A stretch of DNA of 64,000 bases from Staphylococcus saccharolyticus (GTDB lineage: Bacteria; Bacillota; Bacilli; Staphylococcales; Staphylococcaceae), in the NCBI RefSeq assembly GCF_900458815.1, contig NZ_UHDZ01000001.1, forward strand, positions 1,798,001 to 1,862,000, in the 5' to 3' direction. Below are positions 35,827-45,639 of this stretch, in pieces. The position numbers were made by a program, and so were the translations under genes. The notes beneath the pieces are model-generated. The model worked only from the letters and a program-made list of their open reading frames with translations, ran no database searches and was not told where the DNA came from. Numbering within the stretch: the first letter of the stretch is position 1; every line of letters begins with the position of its first letter.

Positions 35827-37041
35827 TTAAATAAATTTACCTGAGAAAATTAAGAATCCGAATGTTACAAAATGGAATGTGATAATAATACTCAAAGCTG
35901 TTGTAAAACCATGTTGCCAACGTGGTGGATGCTTTTTACGCCAGCGCTCATAGTAACCATAACCAATAAATAGCGCTGCGTGATATAAACCATAAATAAT
36001 GTAATAAACTTCAAGACCATGCCATACTCCCATAATAAAGAAGTTTAAAAAGAATGCGACATTAGACATTGCAAATTGACTCTTTAATAACTTCTTGCGA
36101 GACATGTAGAATAATGATCTCATATAGATACAATCTCTAAACCAGAAAGATAAAGTCATATGCCATCTATTCCAGAAGTCTTTAATATTTTTAGCTTTAA
36201 ATGGTTGTTTAAAGTTAGGTGGTGTTTTAATACCATATAAATAACTGACTGCAATGGCAAATAAACTGTACCCTGCAAAGTCAAAGAATAGGTAAAAGCT
36301 ATATGCATACATATATAACCACATATGCGTAAATCCATGTAGATTCAATTGTAATGGGTTAACAGCATAAGTTTGAATTAAGTACGCAATAATATATTTA
36401 TATAAGAAACCTAACATAATCATATGAATCGCTTTAAGTACAAGTACTCTGTACTCTCCACCTGTAGGTACTTTTTTATCATCTTTTGCAAAACGTTTAT
36501 ATCTATCAATCGGTCCTGAAGAAATTGTTGGGAAGAATGATATAAATTGGATTAACTTCCAAACTTTAATTTCCTTAATTGAACCATCACGAATCTCCAT
36601 GATTAATTGCACACTTTTAAAGGTAACATAAGAAATTCCTAAGAACCCTACAAATTCAATTAATTTGCTCTCATGAAAATGAATTTGATGTCCGCCTAAC
36701 CATGTACTTTGTAATATCTTTACAATTGCTAAAGGTAAAATGGATAATAACAATATCATTGCAAATTTAGCAAAGGTATTATTTGTCTGGCGTGACTTAT
36801 AGTAAAACATTATCAGTGCAACTTGCCATATCACATAAATAATGAAACAAAACAGTTGGGCACTTAAATACTTTTGCCCAAACAGATTATGTTTGTCAGA
36901 TGAAAATATTAGTACAATCATAAACACAGTACTTATACCATTGTAAATGTAACTTCGCTTACCTAAAAATCCGAGTATAATCACAGGTATAAGTACGATA
37001 AACGCAATTAAGAAGAAGGTAAACGTGCCATAAGGAATCAT
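35827..37041 (-). CDS. dltB: MBOAT O-acyltransferase DltB
   Basis: This 404-residue polytopic MBOAT protein moves D-alanine across the membrane towards lipoteichoic acid. The catalytic histidine lies in [12 protein letters not shown] (about residue 335), and [22 protein letters not shown] marks the DltC-binding region. It overlaps dltA by four bases (ATGA). Confidence 0.95.
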   Translation of the reverse strand: MIPYGTFTFFLIAFIVLIPVIILGFLGKRSYIYNGISTVFMIVLIFSSDKHNLFGQKYLSAQLFCFIIYVIWQVALIMFYYKSRQTNNTFAKFAMILLLSILPLAIVKILQSTWLGGHQIHFHESKLIEFVGFLGISYVTFKSVQLIMEIRDGSIKEIKVWKLIQFISFFPTISSGPIDRYKRFAKDDKKVPTGGEYRVLVLKAIHMIMLGFLYKYIIAYLIQTYAVNPLQLNLHGFTHMWLYMYAYSFYLFFDFAGYSLFAIAVSYLYGIKTPPNFKQPFKAKNIKDFWNRWHMTLSFWFRDCIYMRSLFYMSRKKLLKSQFAMSNVAFFLNFFIMGVWHGLEVYYIIYGLYHAALFIGYGYYERWRKKHPPRWQHGFTTALSIIITFHFVTFGFLIFSGKFI

Positions 37042-38495
37042 CCGTTTACAACCTCTGCTACTTTTTTACGATCTAATTTACCATTTGATGTAAGTGGTAA
37101 TTGTTCCATCCATTCGAACTTTCTCGGAATCATATATTCTGGTAAGCGTGATTTGAGTTCGTGTTTGATGTTCGTTGTCATTTCCAAGTCATCTTTATCG
37201 GTCTCAGTAGGTACTACTACACCAATTAAATGAACAACTTTACCATTTTTATAAACTGGAACAACGATAGCTTCTTTTACATATTGTGACTGACGTAATT
37301 GTGTTTCAATTTCTTCTAATTCCATTCGATAACCGTTTAATTTAATTTGGAAATCGATACGTCCTTGGATAAACCATAATCCGTTCTCTTCTCTAGCTTT
37401 GTCACCAGTATGATATGTTCTTGTACCATCTTCAAAGTTAAATACTACTGAAGTTTTCTCTTCATTCTTAAGATAACCTAAACTTACACTTTGACCTTCG
37501 ATAACTAACTCGCCCTCATCCGTTGTTGAAAACGTCGTTCCAGGTCTCGTAACTCCCACTGGTAAAGGATTGTATTGATTAAGAATGTCCTCAGTAATTT
37601 GAATACTTGTGACAGCTACTGTAGCTTCAGTTGGACCATACGTATTATAAATTGTAGTACTAGGGTATCTACTTATTAAAGCTTCCGCAGTTCTATGCGG
37701 TAATATCTCTCCACAGAAGAAGAATTGATTTAAACTACCATATTGTTCCTCATTTAAATTAGGTATCAATAGGCACATTTCGATAAATGATGGTGTAGAT
37801 ACCCACACATTCATTGGTGTATTCACTAACATTTCATTCAATAATTTAGGCTTTTTAATCATATCTTTATCAACAAGGTTTAATGTACCACCTGAAGTTA
37901 AACAAGGATATATAGCCATTACTGACAAATCGAATGAAAATGGTGCTTGGTTTAACCATTCTTTACCATTTCCAGCTTTATTTAATGATACTATCCACTC
38001 TGCAAATTCAATTAAACTCGCATACTCAATTTGCACACCTTTAGGCTCTCCTGTTGAACCAGATGTAAAAATTGTGTACACAATATCATTACTTTTCATT
38101 TGGCTGTCAAATACAACGGGATTTTGTGATTGTTGAACATCTTTAATAGAAATAACTTGTGCATCCGTTTGATCCAAAGTTTCATCTTCAGTATTAAAAA
38201 TCATTTCTGGTTGTACTTTATTAATAATCATATTCACACGTTCTTTTGGAACTGATGTGTCGATAGGTACATAACCACAACCAGCTTTTATTGCTCCAAT
38301 CATACCAACAATCATGTATGGAGACATGTGTCCGTACAAAATCATAGGTTTCTTACTATCTTGTAATTGATGTGCTAATTTACTAGAGGCTTCATCTAAC
38401 TCTTTGTAAGTTAACTCATCATTCGTATGTCTAACCGCTATCGCTTCCGGTTGTGCTTTAACGAAGTGGTTTAAAATTTTAATAATATCTGCCAT
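37038..38495 (-). CDS. dltA: D-alanine-[D-alanyl carrier protein] ligase DltA
   Basis: This adenylate-forming enzyme activates D-alanine and loads it onto DltC in the cytoplasm. The 485 residues show the A3 motif [15 protein letters not shown], the A5 region [11 protein letters not shown], the A7/A8 region YHTGDKA and the C-terminal catalytic lysine in [14 protein letters not shown]-alanylation lowers surface charge and increases resistance to cationic peptides. Confidence 0.96.
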   Translation of the reverse strand: MADIIKILNHFVKAQPEAIAVRHTNDELTYKELDEASSKLAHQLQDSKKPMILYGHMSPYMIVGMIGAIKAGCGYVPIDTSVPKERVNMIINKVQPEMIFNTEDETLDQTDAQVISIKDVQQSQNPVVFDSQMKSNDIVYTIFTSGSTGEPKGVQIEYASLIEFAEWIVSLNKAGNGKEWLNQAPFSFDLSVMAIYPCLTSGGTLNLVDKDMIKKPKLLNEMLVNTPMNVWVSTPSFIEMCLLIPNLNEEQYGSLNQFFFCGEILPHRTAEALISRYPSTTIYNTYGPTEATVAVTSIQITEDILNQYNPLPVGVTRPGTTFSTTDEGELVIEGQSVSLGYLKNEEKTSVVFNFEDGTRTYHTGDKAREENGLWFIQGRIDFQIKLNGYRMELEEIETQLRQSQYVKEAIVVPVYKNGKVVHLIGVVVPTETDKDDLEMTTNIKHELKSRLPEYMIPRKFEWMEQLPLTSNGKLDRKKVAEVVNG

Positions 38496-38510
38496 AATTA
38501 CTCTCCCTCA

Positions 38511-38666
38511 TTAGAACTCATTATAAATGAAGTTATTATGTGTATCGCCACTACCATAGATTAAATATAAAGCTATAAAAATAGCTAAGTATAATAGTGT
38601 AATTAAGTAAGGCTTCATTTTTTCAAAATGCTTGTTATTGGAAGTTTCTTTCCCTTTAAGCTTCAT
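38511..38666 (-). CDS. dltX: DltX, small membrane peptide of the dlt operon
   Basis: This 51-residue peptide has one membrane helix (YLITLLYLAIFIALYLIYG) and the conserved C-terminal FIYNEF, which in DltX relatives contributes to D-alanine transfer. I chose the ATG at 38666 because GAGAGGTG stands just upstream. The frame can be extended to 38720 but without a ribosome binding site. It precedes dltA by 15 bases. Confidence 0.88.
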   Translation of the reverse strand: MKLKGKETSNNKHFEKMKPYLITLLYLAIFIALYLIYGSGDTHNNFIYNEF

Positions 38667-38811
38667 ATAGCACCTCTCAAACTTATAGTATAAATAATCG
38701 TAAACATTCTCTTTAACCATATATCAATGTCTCGTGTTTAGAAGTTTCTACACATGATGAATCGATAAATTAAATATTCATTGCTCATTTTATATTTTAG
38801 TTTTACAATTC

Positions 38812-38840
38812 ATTATAATCACATTTGAAATATAATTCAA
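38812..38840 (-). promoter_or_regulatory. Probable dlt promoter
   Basis: On the minus strand TTGAAT (38835-38840) and TATAAT (38812-38817) are separated by 17 bases. It leaves an untranslated leader of about 140 bases before dltX. I see no clear GraR or other operator by eye. Confidence 0.55.
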
Positions 38841-38979
38841 TTCAATTTTTCATATGAATTGTCAATACGCTAAAAGCATACAAATAATCATTTAGTTTTT
38901 ACATGAAAATGATAGTTCTTTCTTTTATTAGAACAACATTATTTTAAGTCTTATGTTTCAAATAGACAATTACAGACAG

Positions 38980-38997
38980 TCTAACAATTTTGTTAGA
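38980..38997. promoter_or_regulatory. Near-perfect palindrome between dlt and the dehydrogenase gene
   Basis: TCTAACAATTTTGTTAGA is a palindrome with 8-base arms and a 2-base centre, lying about 140 bases upstream of the dlt promoter. It looks like an operator for a dimeric regulator, but no partner is known. Confidence 0.3.
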
Positions 38998-39029
38998 TTC
39001 AAATTAAAAAGCAAGTCGTCAAACAAAAA

Positions 39030-39076
39030 AATTCACGTCATCAATGCTTAAAATATGAGCATCAGTAGCGTGAATT
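39030..39076 (-). terminator. Intrinsic terminator after the 2-hydroxyacid dehydrogenase
   Basis: AATTCACG pairs with CGTGAATT, with an inner ATGCT/AGCAT stem, and on the minus strand TTTTTTTG follows. It lies 18 bases after the gene stop. Confidence 0.75.
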
Positions 39077-39093
39077 GACTGTTAAAATTAGTT

Positions 39094-40056
39094 TTAATTT
39101 ATCACTGAAGTAATTGGTTCTTTTTGAGTTAAAACGGCTTTGATATTATCTACGCAGAGTTGTACCATTTTGTCTCTAGTATTTTTAGAAGCACTTCCTA
39201 TATGCGGTAAGATAACTGCATTCGGTAGTTTCAACAAAGGATGGTCGTGTCGAATAGGTTCTTGACGAAGTACATCAAGACCACAACCTAAGATATCTTG
39301 TTGTTCTAAAGCTTTTATTAGCGTCTCTTCATCAACAATCGCTCCTCGACCAATATTGATGAAAATAGCGTCATTTTTCATTTGTTTAAAGGCTTGAGTA
39401 TCAAATTGATTTTCAGTGTCTTTAGTCAATGGTGCAGTGCATACTACAAAATCACTTTGCGTTAATAAATCATTAAATGATACATACGTTGCTTTTAATT
39501 CATTTTCAGCATCTAAATGACGAGAACGATTGTGATATAAAATACGAGTATTAAACCCTTTTAATCTACGCGCAAATGCTTTACCGATATCACCCATACC
39601 AAAGATACCGACCGTAGAGCCATGAACATCTTTTCCTGACAGTAAATAAGGTCCCCAACTTTTCCATTGTCCATCTTGTACATATGTTTCCGCTTCAATG
39701 ATTCGACGTGCAACAGTGAGCATAAGGGTAAAACCTAATTCTGCAGTTGTCTCAGTAAGTACTTGTGGCGTATTTGTAACTGTAATATGATGCTGTTGAG
39801 CTAATTTAAGATCAATACTATCATATCCAACAGCCATATTAGAAATGACTTTTAAATGTTGAGCTCGTTCAAATACTTCATCATATACTTTTTCACTTAA
39901 TGTAATCAAACATGCAGTCGCATCTTCTACTTCTGTTAAAAAGTGATTTCTAGACATTGGTGTGAGTTCCTGATCCCACATCACTACATCACCCAACTGT
40001 TCTAATTGATGAATAAATTGTTGAGGAATTTTACGAGTTACAAGTATCTTTTCCAT
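39094..40056 (-). CDS. D-2-hydroxyacid dehydrogenase
   Basis: This 320-residue NAD(P)-dependent dehydrogenase of the D-isomer family is related to glyoxylate/hydroxypyruvate reductases. The Rossmann motif GIFGMGDIGKAFARRL lies at about residue 150. The catalytic Arg lies in INIGRGAIVDEE, a Glu in DVLRQEPI, and the His in VILPHIGSAS. The exact 2-keto acid substrate cannot be told from sequence. The ATG follows AAGGAGTGA. Confidence 0.9.
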   Translation of the reverse strand: MEKILVTRKIPQQFIHQLEQLGDVVMWDQELTPMSRNHFLTEVEDATACLITLSEKVYDEVFERAQHLKVISNMAVGYDSIDLKLAQQHHITVTNTPQVLTETTAELGFTLMLTVARRIIEAETYVQDGQWKSWGPYLLSGKDVHGSTVGIFGMGDIGKAFARRLKGFNTRILYHNRSRHLDAENELKATYVSFNDLLTQSDFVVCTAPLTKDTENQFDTQAFKQMKNDAIFINIGRGAIVDEETLIKALEQQDILGCGLDVLRQEPIRHDHPLLKLPNAVILPHIGSASKNTRDKMVQLCVDNIKAVLTQKEPITSVIN

Positions 40057-40111
40057 ATGCTCACTCCTTAAAATTTAAGGTTATATCATTATATAAACGA
40101 CCTAAGGCTGT

Positions 40112-40903
40112 TTATCCTTTATTTATTTTTTCAAGCTTAGCAATCGCTACATTTAAGTCAGCAATTGAGTATGTAGGTGGTACCTCTTTAGTTTGAATTT
40201 CTTCATAAGTAGTTACACCTGTCTGAACATGTATTGTATCAATTCCGACATTAATACCGGACATAATATCTGTATCATATAAATCGCCAACCATTGCGAC
40301 TTCTGATTTATTTAATCCTAACATATCTAATGCTTTTGTCATTATAATTGGTTCTGGTTTACCGATAAATTCAGGTTGGATACCAGTTGAAACACTAACC
40401 ACACTAGTGATTGCACCGTTTCCTGGTAAAAAACCTCTTTCTTTAGGTATAGAGACATCAGGATTAGTTGAGATGAATTTGGCACCATTACGCACAGCTA
40501 AAGTTGCCACAGCAAACTTTTCATAAGTGACTTGCTCATCCAAACCAATTACGACATAATCAACATGTTCATCATTTTTGACTGTAAGACCAGCTTCAGT
40601 CAGTGCCATTTTTAGACCATGACCACCAATCATGTATACAGATGCCCCAGGATGCGCATCAGAAATATAGTCAGCAGTAGCAAGTGCTGAAGTTACAACT
40701 TCATCAGGTTGAGCATCGATATGCATATCTTGTAACTTCTGTGTTACTTGTTCTGGTGTCTTAGTGGAATTGTTTGTTACATATAAATGAGGTATATGAT
40801 TTTTATTTAAATAGTTGATAAATTGAGCTGCGCCATCTACCTCATCTGCTCCTTTATACATTGTGCCATCTAAATCAATTAAATACGCTTTATAACGTTT
40901 CAC
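40112..40903 (-). CDS. NagD/YutF-like HAD phosphatase
   Basis: This 263-residue haloacid dehalogenase-type phosphatase has motif I in [11 protein letters not shown] (nucleophile Asp near residue 10), motif II in YVTNNSTK and motif III/IV in GKPEPIIM and [13 protein letters not shown]. The cap is of the NagD type. Relatives dephosphorylate sugar phosphates or nucleotides with broad specificity. Translation starts at GTG in TAGTG, overlapping the upstream DUF86 gene by one base, an arrangement that fits the conserved yutE-yutF pair. Confidence 0.88.
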   Translation of the reverse strand: MKRYKAYLIDLDGTMYKGADEVDGAAQFINYLNKNHIPHLYVTNNSTKTPEQVTQKLQDMHIDAQPDEVVTSALATADYISDAHPGASVYMIGGHGLKMALTEAGLTVKNDEHVDYVVIGLDEQVTYEKFAVATLAVRNGAKFISTNPDVSIPKERGFLPGNGAITSVVSVSTGIQPEFIGKPEPIIMTKALDMLGLNKSEVAMVGDLYDTDIMSGINVGIDTIHVQTGVTTYEEIQTKEVPPTYSIADLNVAIAKLEKINKG

Positions 40904-41337
40904 TATTGGTTCTCTCCTTTTCCAAAAGCAGTGATTGGGACATTTTCACTTTCAAGAAATTGTACAACTTCATGAATGAATTGTTGATAGTATGGTAAAG
41001 CTTTATCAAATAACGGCACCATTTCATTGCAATCCAAGTCAATGTAATTATGTGCAAATTGCTTTCTTACATCTATCGTTTGATTAATTTGAGTTTGTGT
41101 TTCTTTAGAAATGACATTTTCCAATTCTAATATATCTATTACATCTTTATAATTTCCTGGATCTCTCAAAATAAATCCATCTATAATCATGTTTCCGATG
41201 TCTACTGAAGACTCAATTAACATTTGAGCTATACGTTCAAATGCATAATGATTATCTTTGTTTTCTTCATAATCATTAGTCAACGTTTGTAAGTACGTTA
41301 ATTTCTGAGTCAATTTATCTTTGTCTACGAAATACAA
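40903..41337 (-). CDS. yutE: DUF86/HepT-fold protein (YutE)
   Basis: This 144-residue helical protein belongs to DUF86. It carries the Rx4HxY motif of HepT-like RNases (RKQFAHNY, about residue 105), and DIGNMIIDG upstream. In HepT-MntA toxin-antitoxin modules a nucleotidyltransferase modifies this motif, but no MntA partner is encoded here. The stable pairing with a HAD phosphatase in Firmicutes suggests a housekeeping role. Its function is not known. Confidence 0.82.
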   Translation of the reverse strand: MYFVDKDKLTQKLTYLQTLTNDYEENKDNHYAFERIAQMLIESSVDIGNMIIDGFILRDPGNYKDVIDILELENVISKETQTQINQTIDVRKQFAHNYIDLDCNEMVPLFDKALPYYQQFIHEVVQFLESENVPITAFGKGENQ

Positions 41338-41455
41338 TCCTAGTCACCTCTTCGTACATCTATTATATTAATCATATCATAATTTTGCAGTCGTATTCAT
41401 TTGTAGTTATACTTAGATATAACACTTTTCTAAATTATAAAGGAGCGCGTGAAGC

Positions 41456-41722
41456 ATGATTGATATGTACTTATATGATGACGAAGAACAAAGCCATGTT
41501 CAATTTGTGGGATTTGTTGGTGAACATAGTCGTTATGATTTAATGCTCGTACAAACTGACAGGCATTATGGTAAAACATTGGTATTAAATATTCAGACAA
41601 ATCAGTTTGGCATCATTGGTACAGATGATATTGAAGAAGAAGGATACATCGCACACATTTTAGGCGTTTCAAAAGAAGAAGGCGATGAAATTATTGAATA
41701 CTTAAACGAGGTTATACGATAG
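41456..41722 (+). CDS. DUF3055 family protein
   Basis: This 88-residue acidic protein is conserved across Firmicutes as DUF3055, with QFVGFVGEHSRYDLMLVQTDRHYGKTLVLN in the middle. No function is known. The start is supported by AAAGGAGCG eleven bases upstream. It is divergent from yutE. Confidence 0.82.
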   Translation: MIDMYLYDDEEQSHVQFVGFVGEHSRYDLMLVQTDRHYGKTLVLNIQTNQFGIIGTDDIEEEGYIAHILGVSKEEGDEIIEYLNEVIR

Positions 41723-41763
41723 TCATAATTAATATCACATAAACTAAATCACAATAACTAAAG

Positions 41764-41800
41764 TCCACTAAATTGAGATGGTTTTCCTCAACATAGTGGA
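41764..41800. terminator. Bidirectional terminator
   Basis: TCCACTA and TAGTGGA, with an inner TTGAG/CTCAA, form a stem followed by TTTTTAC on the plus strand. It separates the convergent DUF3055 and YutD genes. Confidence 0.75.
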
Positions 41801-41803
41801 TTT

Positions 41804-42193
41804 TTACTTTTCATCATCATGTCTAGTTTTCTCAGTATCTTGAATGGTGGGTTGGATCTTTACATCATGAAGTTTGTCAACTAAATCTTCTTTGTCTTCA
41901 ACTTCCTCAGCTAATTCATTGGGAGAAATACGTCTGACTACGAAATAAGGACAGCCGAAATTACAATATTCCAATATATAATCTTGTATACTAGAAAATC
42001 GCTTACTTATCTCAGCCTTTTTATTATTATCTTTATAAAATCCTTTTAATCGTAGTTGATTATAACCAAAATCACCTACAACATAATCATATTTGTCTAA
42101 GATATCTGAGTATCTAGATGCAAATATTTCTTCATTAAAGCAATCTCTATATTCTTCAATTAATTCAAAATAATGTTGTTCTACTTTAATCAT
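41804..42193 (-). CDS. yutD: YutD family protein (DUF1027)
   Basis: This 129-residue protein has the DUF1027 core YDYVVGDFGYNQLRLKGFY and EYCNFGCPYFVVRR. Its function is not known. The tail after residue 95 is acidic and low in complexity. It lies downstream of lipA on the same strand, separated by a long hairpin element. Confidence 0.83.
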   Translation of the reverse strand: MIKVEQHYFELIEEYRDCFNEEIFASRYSDILDKYDYVVGDFGYNQLRLKGFYKDNNKKAEISKRFSSIQDYILEYCNFGCPYFVVRRISPNELAEEVEDKEDLVDKLHDVKIQPTIQDTEKTRHDDEK

Positions 42194-42210
42194 GCTTCCA
42201 CCTATTTTAA

Positions 42211-42368
42211 TAAAGAGGTAGAGACATTAAAATGTAGTAGCTTAAATTACCTGTATAATCATCTTATTGAATGGGCCACCCATTCATAACCTGCAATGAT
42301 TTTTGAAATCATATCAAACAATTTGCTCAATCATTTATACCTTAAGCCTTATGTCTCGACCTCTTTTA
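42211..42368. repeat. Long-range inverted repeat element between lipA and yutD
   Basis: The ends of a 158-base stretch can pair over about 16 bases with one mismatch (AAAGAGGTAGAGACAT with ATGTCTCGACCTCTTT), enclosing about 120 bases. An internal GGGCCACCC lies near the middle. The closing stem contains a GAGACAT core similar in style to the GGGACAT end of the element at 33322-33538. It is probably a second family of staphylococcal intergenic repeats or a structured RNA. Confidence 0.5.
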
Positions 42369-42388
42369 TATTGATTATAATTATTTGA

Positions 42389-43303
42389 TTAATTAAGTTG
42401 TTCTTCACCTTGGCGTTGTTTCTCTTTAGCCGCTTCATTTACTTGTTCATCAGCATGGTAGGAACTGCGTACTAAAGGTCCAGCTTGACAATGTTTAAAT
42501 CCTTTGTCCATAGCAACTTTTCTCATCTTACCAAATTCTAGTGGTGTATAATATTTTTCAACTTTGAGGTGTTTACGAGAAGGTTGTAAGTATTGACCAA
42601 TTGTTAAAATATCAACATCGTTAGCACGTAAATCATCCATTGTCTCATAAATTTCTTCCATTGTTTCCCCTAGTCCAACCATCAAGCTAGATTTTGTTGG
42701 AATATCTGGCTGTAAATCTTTAGAACGACGTAAAAATTGTAATGTTCTATCGTAAGTAGCTCGAGTACGAACTCTTGGTGTTAAGCGACGTACTGTTTCA
42801 ATATTGTGATTTAAAATGTCTGGTCTTGATGCCATTAAAGTCTCAAGCGCTTCATAATCGCCACCCATATCAGATGGTAAAATTTCAATAGTAGTAAATG
42901 GACTTCTTTCTCTCACTTTACTTACTGTTTCAGCATACACGTTTGAGCCTTGGTCTCTTAAATCATCACGCGCAACGGCAGTAATAACAACATGTTTTAA
43001 ATTCATTAATTCTACTGATTCTGCAACACGTTCTGGTTCATTTAAATCTAATTCATTAGGTAAGCCTGTTTTAACAGCACAGAATCTACACGCTCTTGTA
43101 CATACTGCTCCTAAAATCATAAATGTAGCTGTACGACGAGCTCCCCAACACTCATGAATATTCGGACATTTCGCCTCTTCACAAACAGTGTGTAAATTCT
43201 TCTCACGCATCATCTTTTTAAGGCCAGTATAGTTTTCATTTGTGTTTAGCTTTATTTTCAACCAATCTGGCTTACGTAAAATCTCTTCATTTCTAGTCGC
43301 CAT
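42389..43303 (-). CDS. lipA: Lipoyl synthase
   Basis: This radical SAM enzyme inserts sulfur into octanoyl groups to make lipoyl cofactors. The 304 residues contain the auxiliary cluster motif [12 protein letters not shown] (about residues 42-53) and the radical SAM motif CTRACRFC. The closing RSSYHADE is also present. The ATG at 43303 gives [14 protein letters not shown] as in S. aureus. An AGGAGG lies 15 bases upstream, and a longer frame reaches 43342. It makes the cofactor attached to GcvH and the 2-oxoacid dehydrogenases. Confidence 0.95.
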   Translation of the reverse strand: MATRNEEILRKPDWLKIKLNTNENYTGLKKMMREKNLHTVCEEAKCPNIHECWGARRTATFMILGAVCTRACRFCAVKTGLPNELDLNEPERVAESVELMNLKHVVITAVARDDLRDQGSNVYAETVSKVRERSPFTTIEILPSDMGGDYEALETLMASRPDILNHNIETVRRLTPRVRTRATYDRTLQFLRRSKDLQPDIPTKSSLMVGLGETMEEIYETMDDLRANDVDILTIGQYLQPSRKHLKVEKYYTPLEFGKMRKVAMDKGFKHCQAGPLVRSSYHADEQVNEAAKEKQRQGEEQLN

Positions 43304-43391
43304 AACAACACATACCCTCCTGTTTAATGTATCTTGGTTCATTATAACATATCAAATTTAACAATTAATTAAAATCCAATATGCGTTTAAT

Positions 43392-44711
43392 TTATAATCT
43401 TAGTAATTTCTCTTTAAAGATATCTCGTAAAAATTCCGGCATAACATAGTCAGTAGGTAGTCCTTTTAAAAGAGGAAAATATCTGCCAAATGTGTACATA
43501 TCAACTGTCCCTAACGTATAATATTGATTATCTTGAATTTCTTCATTATGAATAAAGTAACGTTCTTCCGATTCAATAAAACCAATATTATATAAGATAT
43601 ATCCTCCAAAAATATCCCCTCTAAAACCAAGTCCTTGTGCAAGCTCATGAATATATTCTTGTTTTTGACTTTTCTTAATGACCTTTTTAAGTTCTTCACC
43701 TGTTAACTTTACCCTTACTACATTAATAGGATGCGGTAGCATACGATGAATATCATATTCCGTTACTCTATCTGCTTCAATGCCGTTCACAATTAATCCA
43801 GCATTAATGATTGCACAATCTGCGTGGGTAAACTCAAATACACTTTCTGCTAACAAATATGACGTTTCCGTAATGACATCCGTCTTTTTGATTAAATTAA
43901 CATGATGATCGATGACCGGCTCACATAACAATTTCTTTCCTTCTTCTTCAAAATGAGTTGCTACTTCAGGAAGGCTGTCAACTAGATGAAGTTTGGCTCT
44001 TTTATCAATGATTTTTCCATGTTCTATCGTAATGTTGACTTCACCAAGATAATAACCATATTTCCCAGCAGCAGCCATAAGAACACCATTGTTCATTTCT
44101 CCGTTATCAAAATGATGATGCGTATGACTACCAAAAATAACATCAATTTCAGGGATCTCTTGACATAACTTTTCATCAAAAAAGATTCCAACATGACTCA
44201 TAACTATTAAAATATCATATTCGCCCTGATGTGCATTTATTTCATCCTTTATAGCAGCTAAAGGGTCTGTAACTATCCAGTCCAATGCACGGTAAAAAGG
44301 TGTAAATGGTGCCGTTGCCGCCACAAACATAATACGTGTACCTTCAATCTTTTTAATATATGAAGTGATAATATTATTGGGAAGGCGACCTTGTTCATCT
44401 AACACATTCGTACAAATCACTTTGAAATTTGCTTCATTAAATAAGTTTTGTAATGCTTCATGAGAAATAGTCATTCCTTCATTGTTACCAATCGTTGCAA
44501 TATCACAATATGCTTCATTTAGTAATTCAATATTCTTTTTACCTAAAGTAGCTTCTGTCACAGGTGAAGATAAATCTACATGGTCACCTATATCTATATA
44601 CAGTGAGGGATGTTTAAGTTGTGGTCTATGTTTTGCCAAATAAGCTTGTATACGTGCATACTCGTTTAAATGACTGTGAATATCGTTCGTGTGATATATC
44701 GTTAATTCCAT
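43392..44711 (-). CDS. yunD: Metallophosphatase/5'-nucleotidase family protein (YunD)
   Basis: This 439-residue calcineurin-like metallophosphoesterase has a C-terminal 5'-nucleotidase domain. The metal-binding motifs are NDIHSH (residues 9-14), IGDHVD, GNNEG and SHVGIF plus GSHTHHHF. No signal peptide is visible, so it acts in the cytoplasm, unlike surface-anchored 5'-nucleotidases. The ATG at 44711 follows GAGGGGG. Homologues in Bacillus are called YunD and lie beside yunE and yunF, as here. Confidence 0.88.
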   Translation of the reverse strand: MELTIYHTNDIHSHLNEYARIQAYLAKHRPQLKHPSLYIDIGDHVDLSSPVTEATLGKKNIELLNEAYCDIATIGNNEGMTISHEALQNLFNEANFKVICTNVLDEQGRLPNNIITSYIKKIEGTRIMFVAATAPFTPFYRALDWIVTDPLAAIKDEINAHQGEYDILIVMSHVGIFFDEKLCQEIPEIDVIFGSHTHHHFDNGEMNNGVLMAAAGKYGYYLGEVNITIEHGKIIDKRAKLHLVDSLPEVATHFEEEGKKLLCEPVIDHHVNLIKKTDVITETSYLLAESVFEFTHADCAIINAGLIVNGIEADRVTEYDIHRMLPHPINVVRVKLTGEELKKVIKKSQKQEYIHELAQGLGFRGDIFGGYILYNIGFIESEERYFIHNEEIQDNQYYTLGTVDMYTFGRYFPLLKGLPTDYVMPEFLRDIFKEKLLRL

Positions 44712-44799
44712 GTAGTGACCCCCTCTAAATCTTTTCAATATGATTAATTTTTACTTTAGCATTTTAATTCTTTCTCTAAAAGCCGAAGCACTTAGTTCT

Positions 44800-45627
44800 C
44801 TATACTATAGATTTAATAATTAAATAAGCACCTATTAATAACATGACAGTTCTAAGTAGCATAACTACTGTATCTGATTTAATTGAGCGATTAACTCTTA
44901 CACCAATTTGAGCTCCTATCACACTAGATATAATTAAAACAATAGAGTAACCCCATGCAACATGTCCTTGTACAATGTGACCTATGGAACTCATGACACT
45001 AGAAAAGAAAATCATCATCATGCTTGTCCCTACAGCAACATGTGGAGGAAATCTAAACACGATTAACATGAGCGGTGTCATAAGTGCTCCTCCACCTATA
45101 CCAAATAATCCTGTCAATACTCCAATAAATAACGTCGTACAAAATGCAAAAAATGGTGGTACACTGTAATGATAGGTTTTACCTTCCACATCTATATATG
45201 CGCGCTCATATTGTGGTTTATCAAAAATTTTGAATGGTTTAATTTTATAGCGAATCATGAGTAGTATCGACACACCAATCATAAATATACCAAAATATAA
45301 ATTAAAAGAATCTAACGTTAAATATCTACTTAAAAAAGAACCGATAAGTGAACCCGGTAATAAGCCAAATAAAAAAATAGACCCATTTTTAATATCTACT
45401 TGTTTAGTCTTTAAATATCCGAGTGAAGAAGAAAGTCCTGTAACAATAAGAATAACTGAAGACGTCCCTATCGCAATTTGAGTCGTGATACCATGAAGAA
45501 AATGATGGTTAACTCCTAAATAAACAAGTGTAGGAACAATAATAATACCCCCACCTATTCCGACTATTGAACCGAGTATTGCTGAAAGTCCGCCTATTAA
45601 AATCAATAAAATAATTGTCAATAACAT
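44800..45627 (-). CDS. yunE: TauE/SafE family exporter (YunE)
   Basis: This 275-residue membrane protein has about eight helices in two repeats. The repeated motifs are GSIVGIGGGIIIVPTLVYLG (residues 19-38) and GLFGIGGGALMTPLMLIV. The family exports sulfite, sulfoacetate or related anions, but the substrate is unknown here. It begins 12 bases after the DUF72 gene, so the two form an operon. Confidence 0.88.
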   Translation of the reverse strand: MLLTIILLILIGGLSAILGSIVGIGGGIIIVPTLVYLGVNHHFLHGITTQIAIGTSSVILIVTGLSSSLGYLKTKQVDIKNGSIFLFGLLPGSLIGSFLSRYLTLDSFNLYFGIFMIGVSILLMIRYKIKPFKIFDKPQYERAYIDVEGKTYHYSVPPFFAFCTTLFIGVLTGLFGIGGGALMTPLMLIVFRFPPHVAVGTSMMMIFFSSVMSSIGHIVQGHVAWGYSIVLIISSVIGAQIGVRVNRSIKSDTVVMLLRTVMLLIGAYLIIKSIV

Positions 45628-45639
45628 GAATTTCGCCTC

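Noticed and set aside
38721..39029. The dlt upstream gap as a site for an unannotated gene.
   Set aside because: All frames are short and stop-rich. Only the promoter and a palindrome can be supported.
40112..41337. YutE with its neighbour as a HepT-MntA toxin-antitoxin module.
   Set aside because: The partner is a HAD phosphatase, not a nucleotidyltransferase, and the pair is conserved in core genomes.
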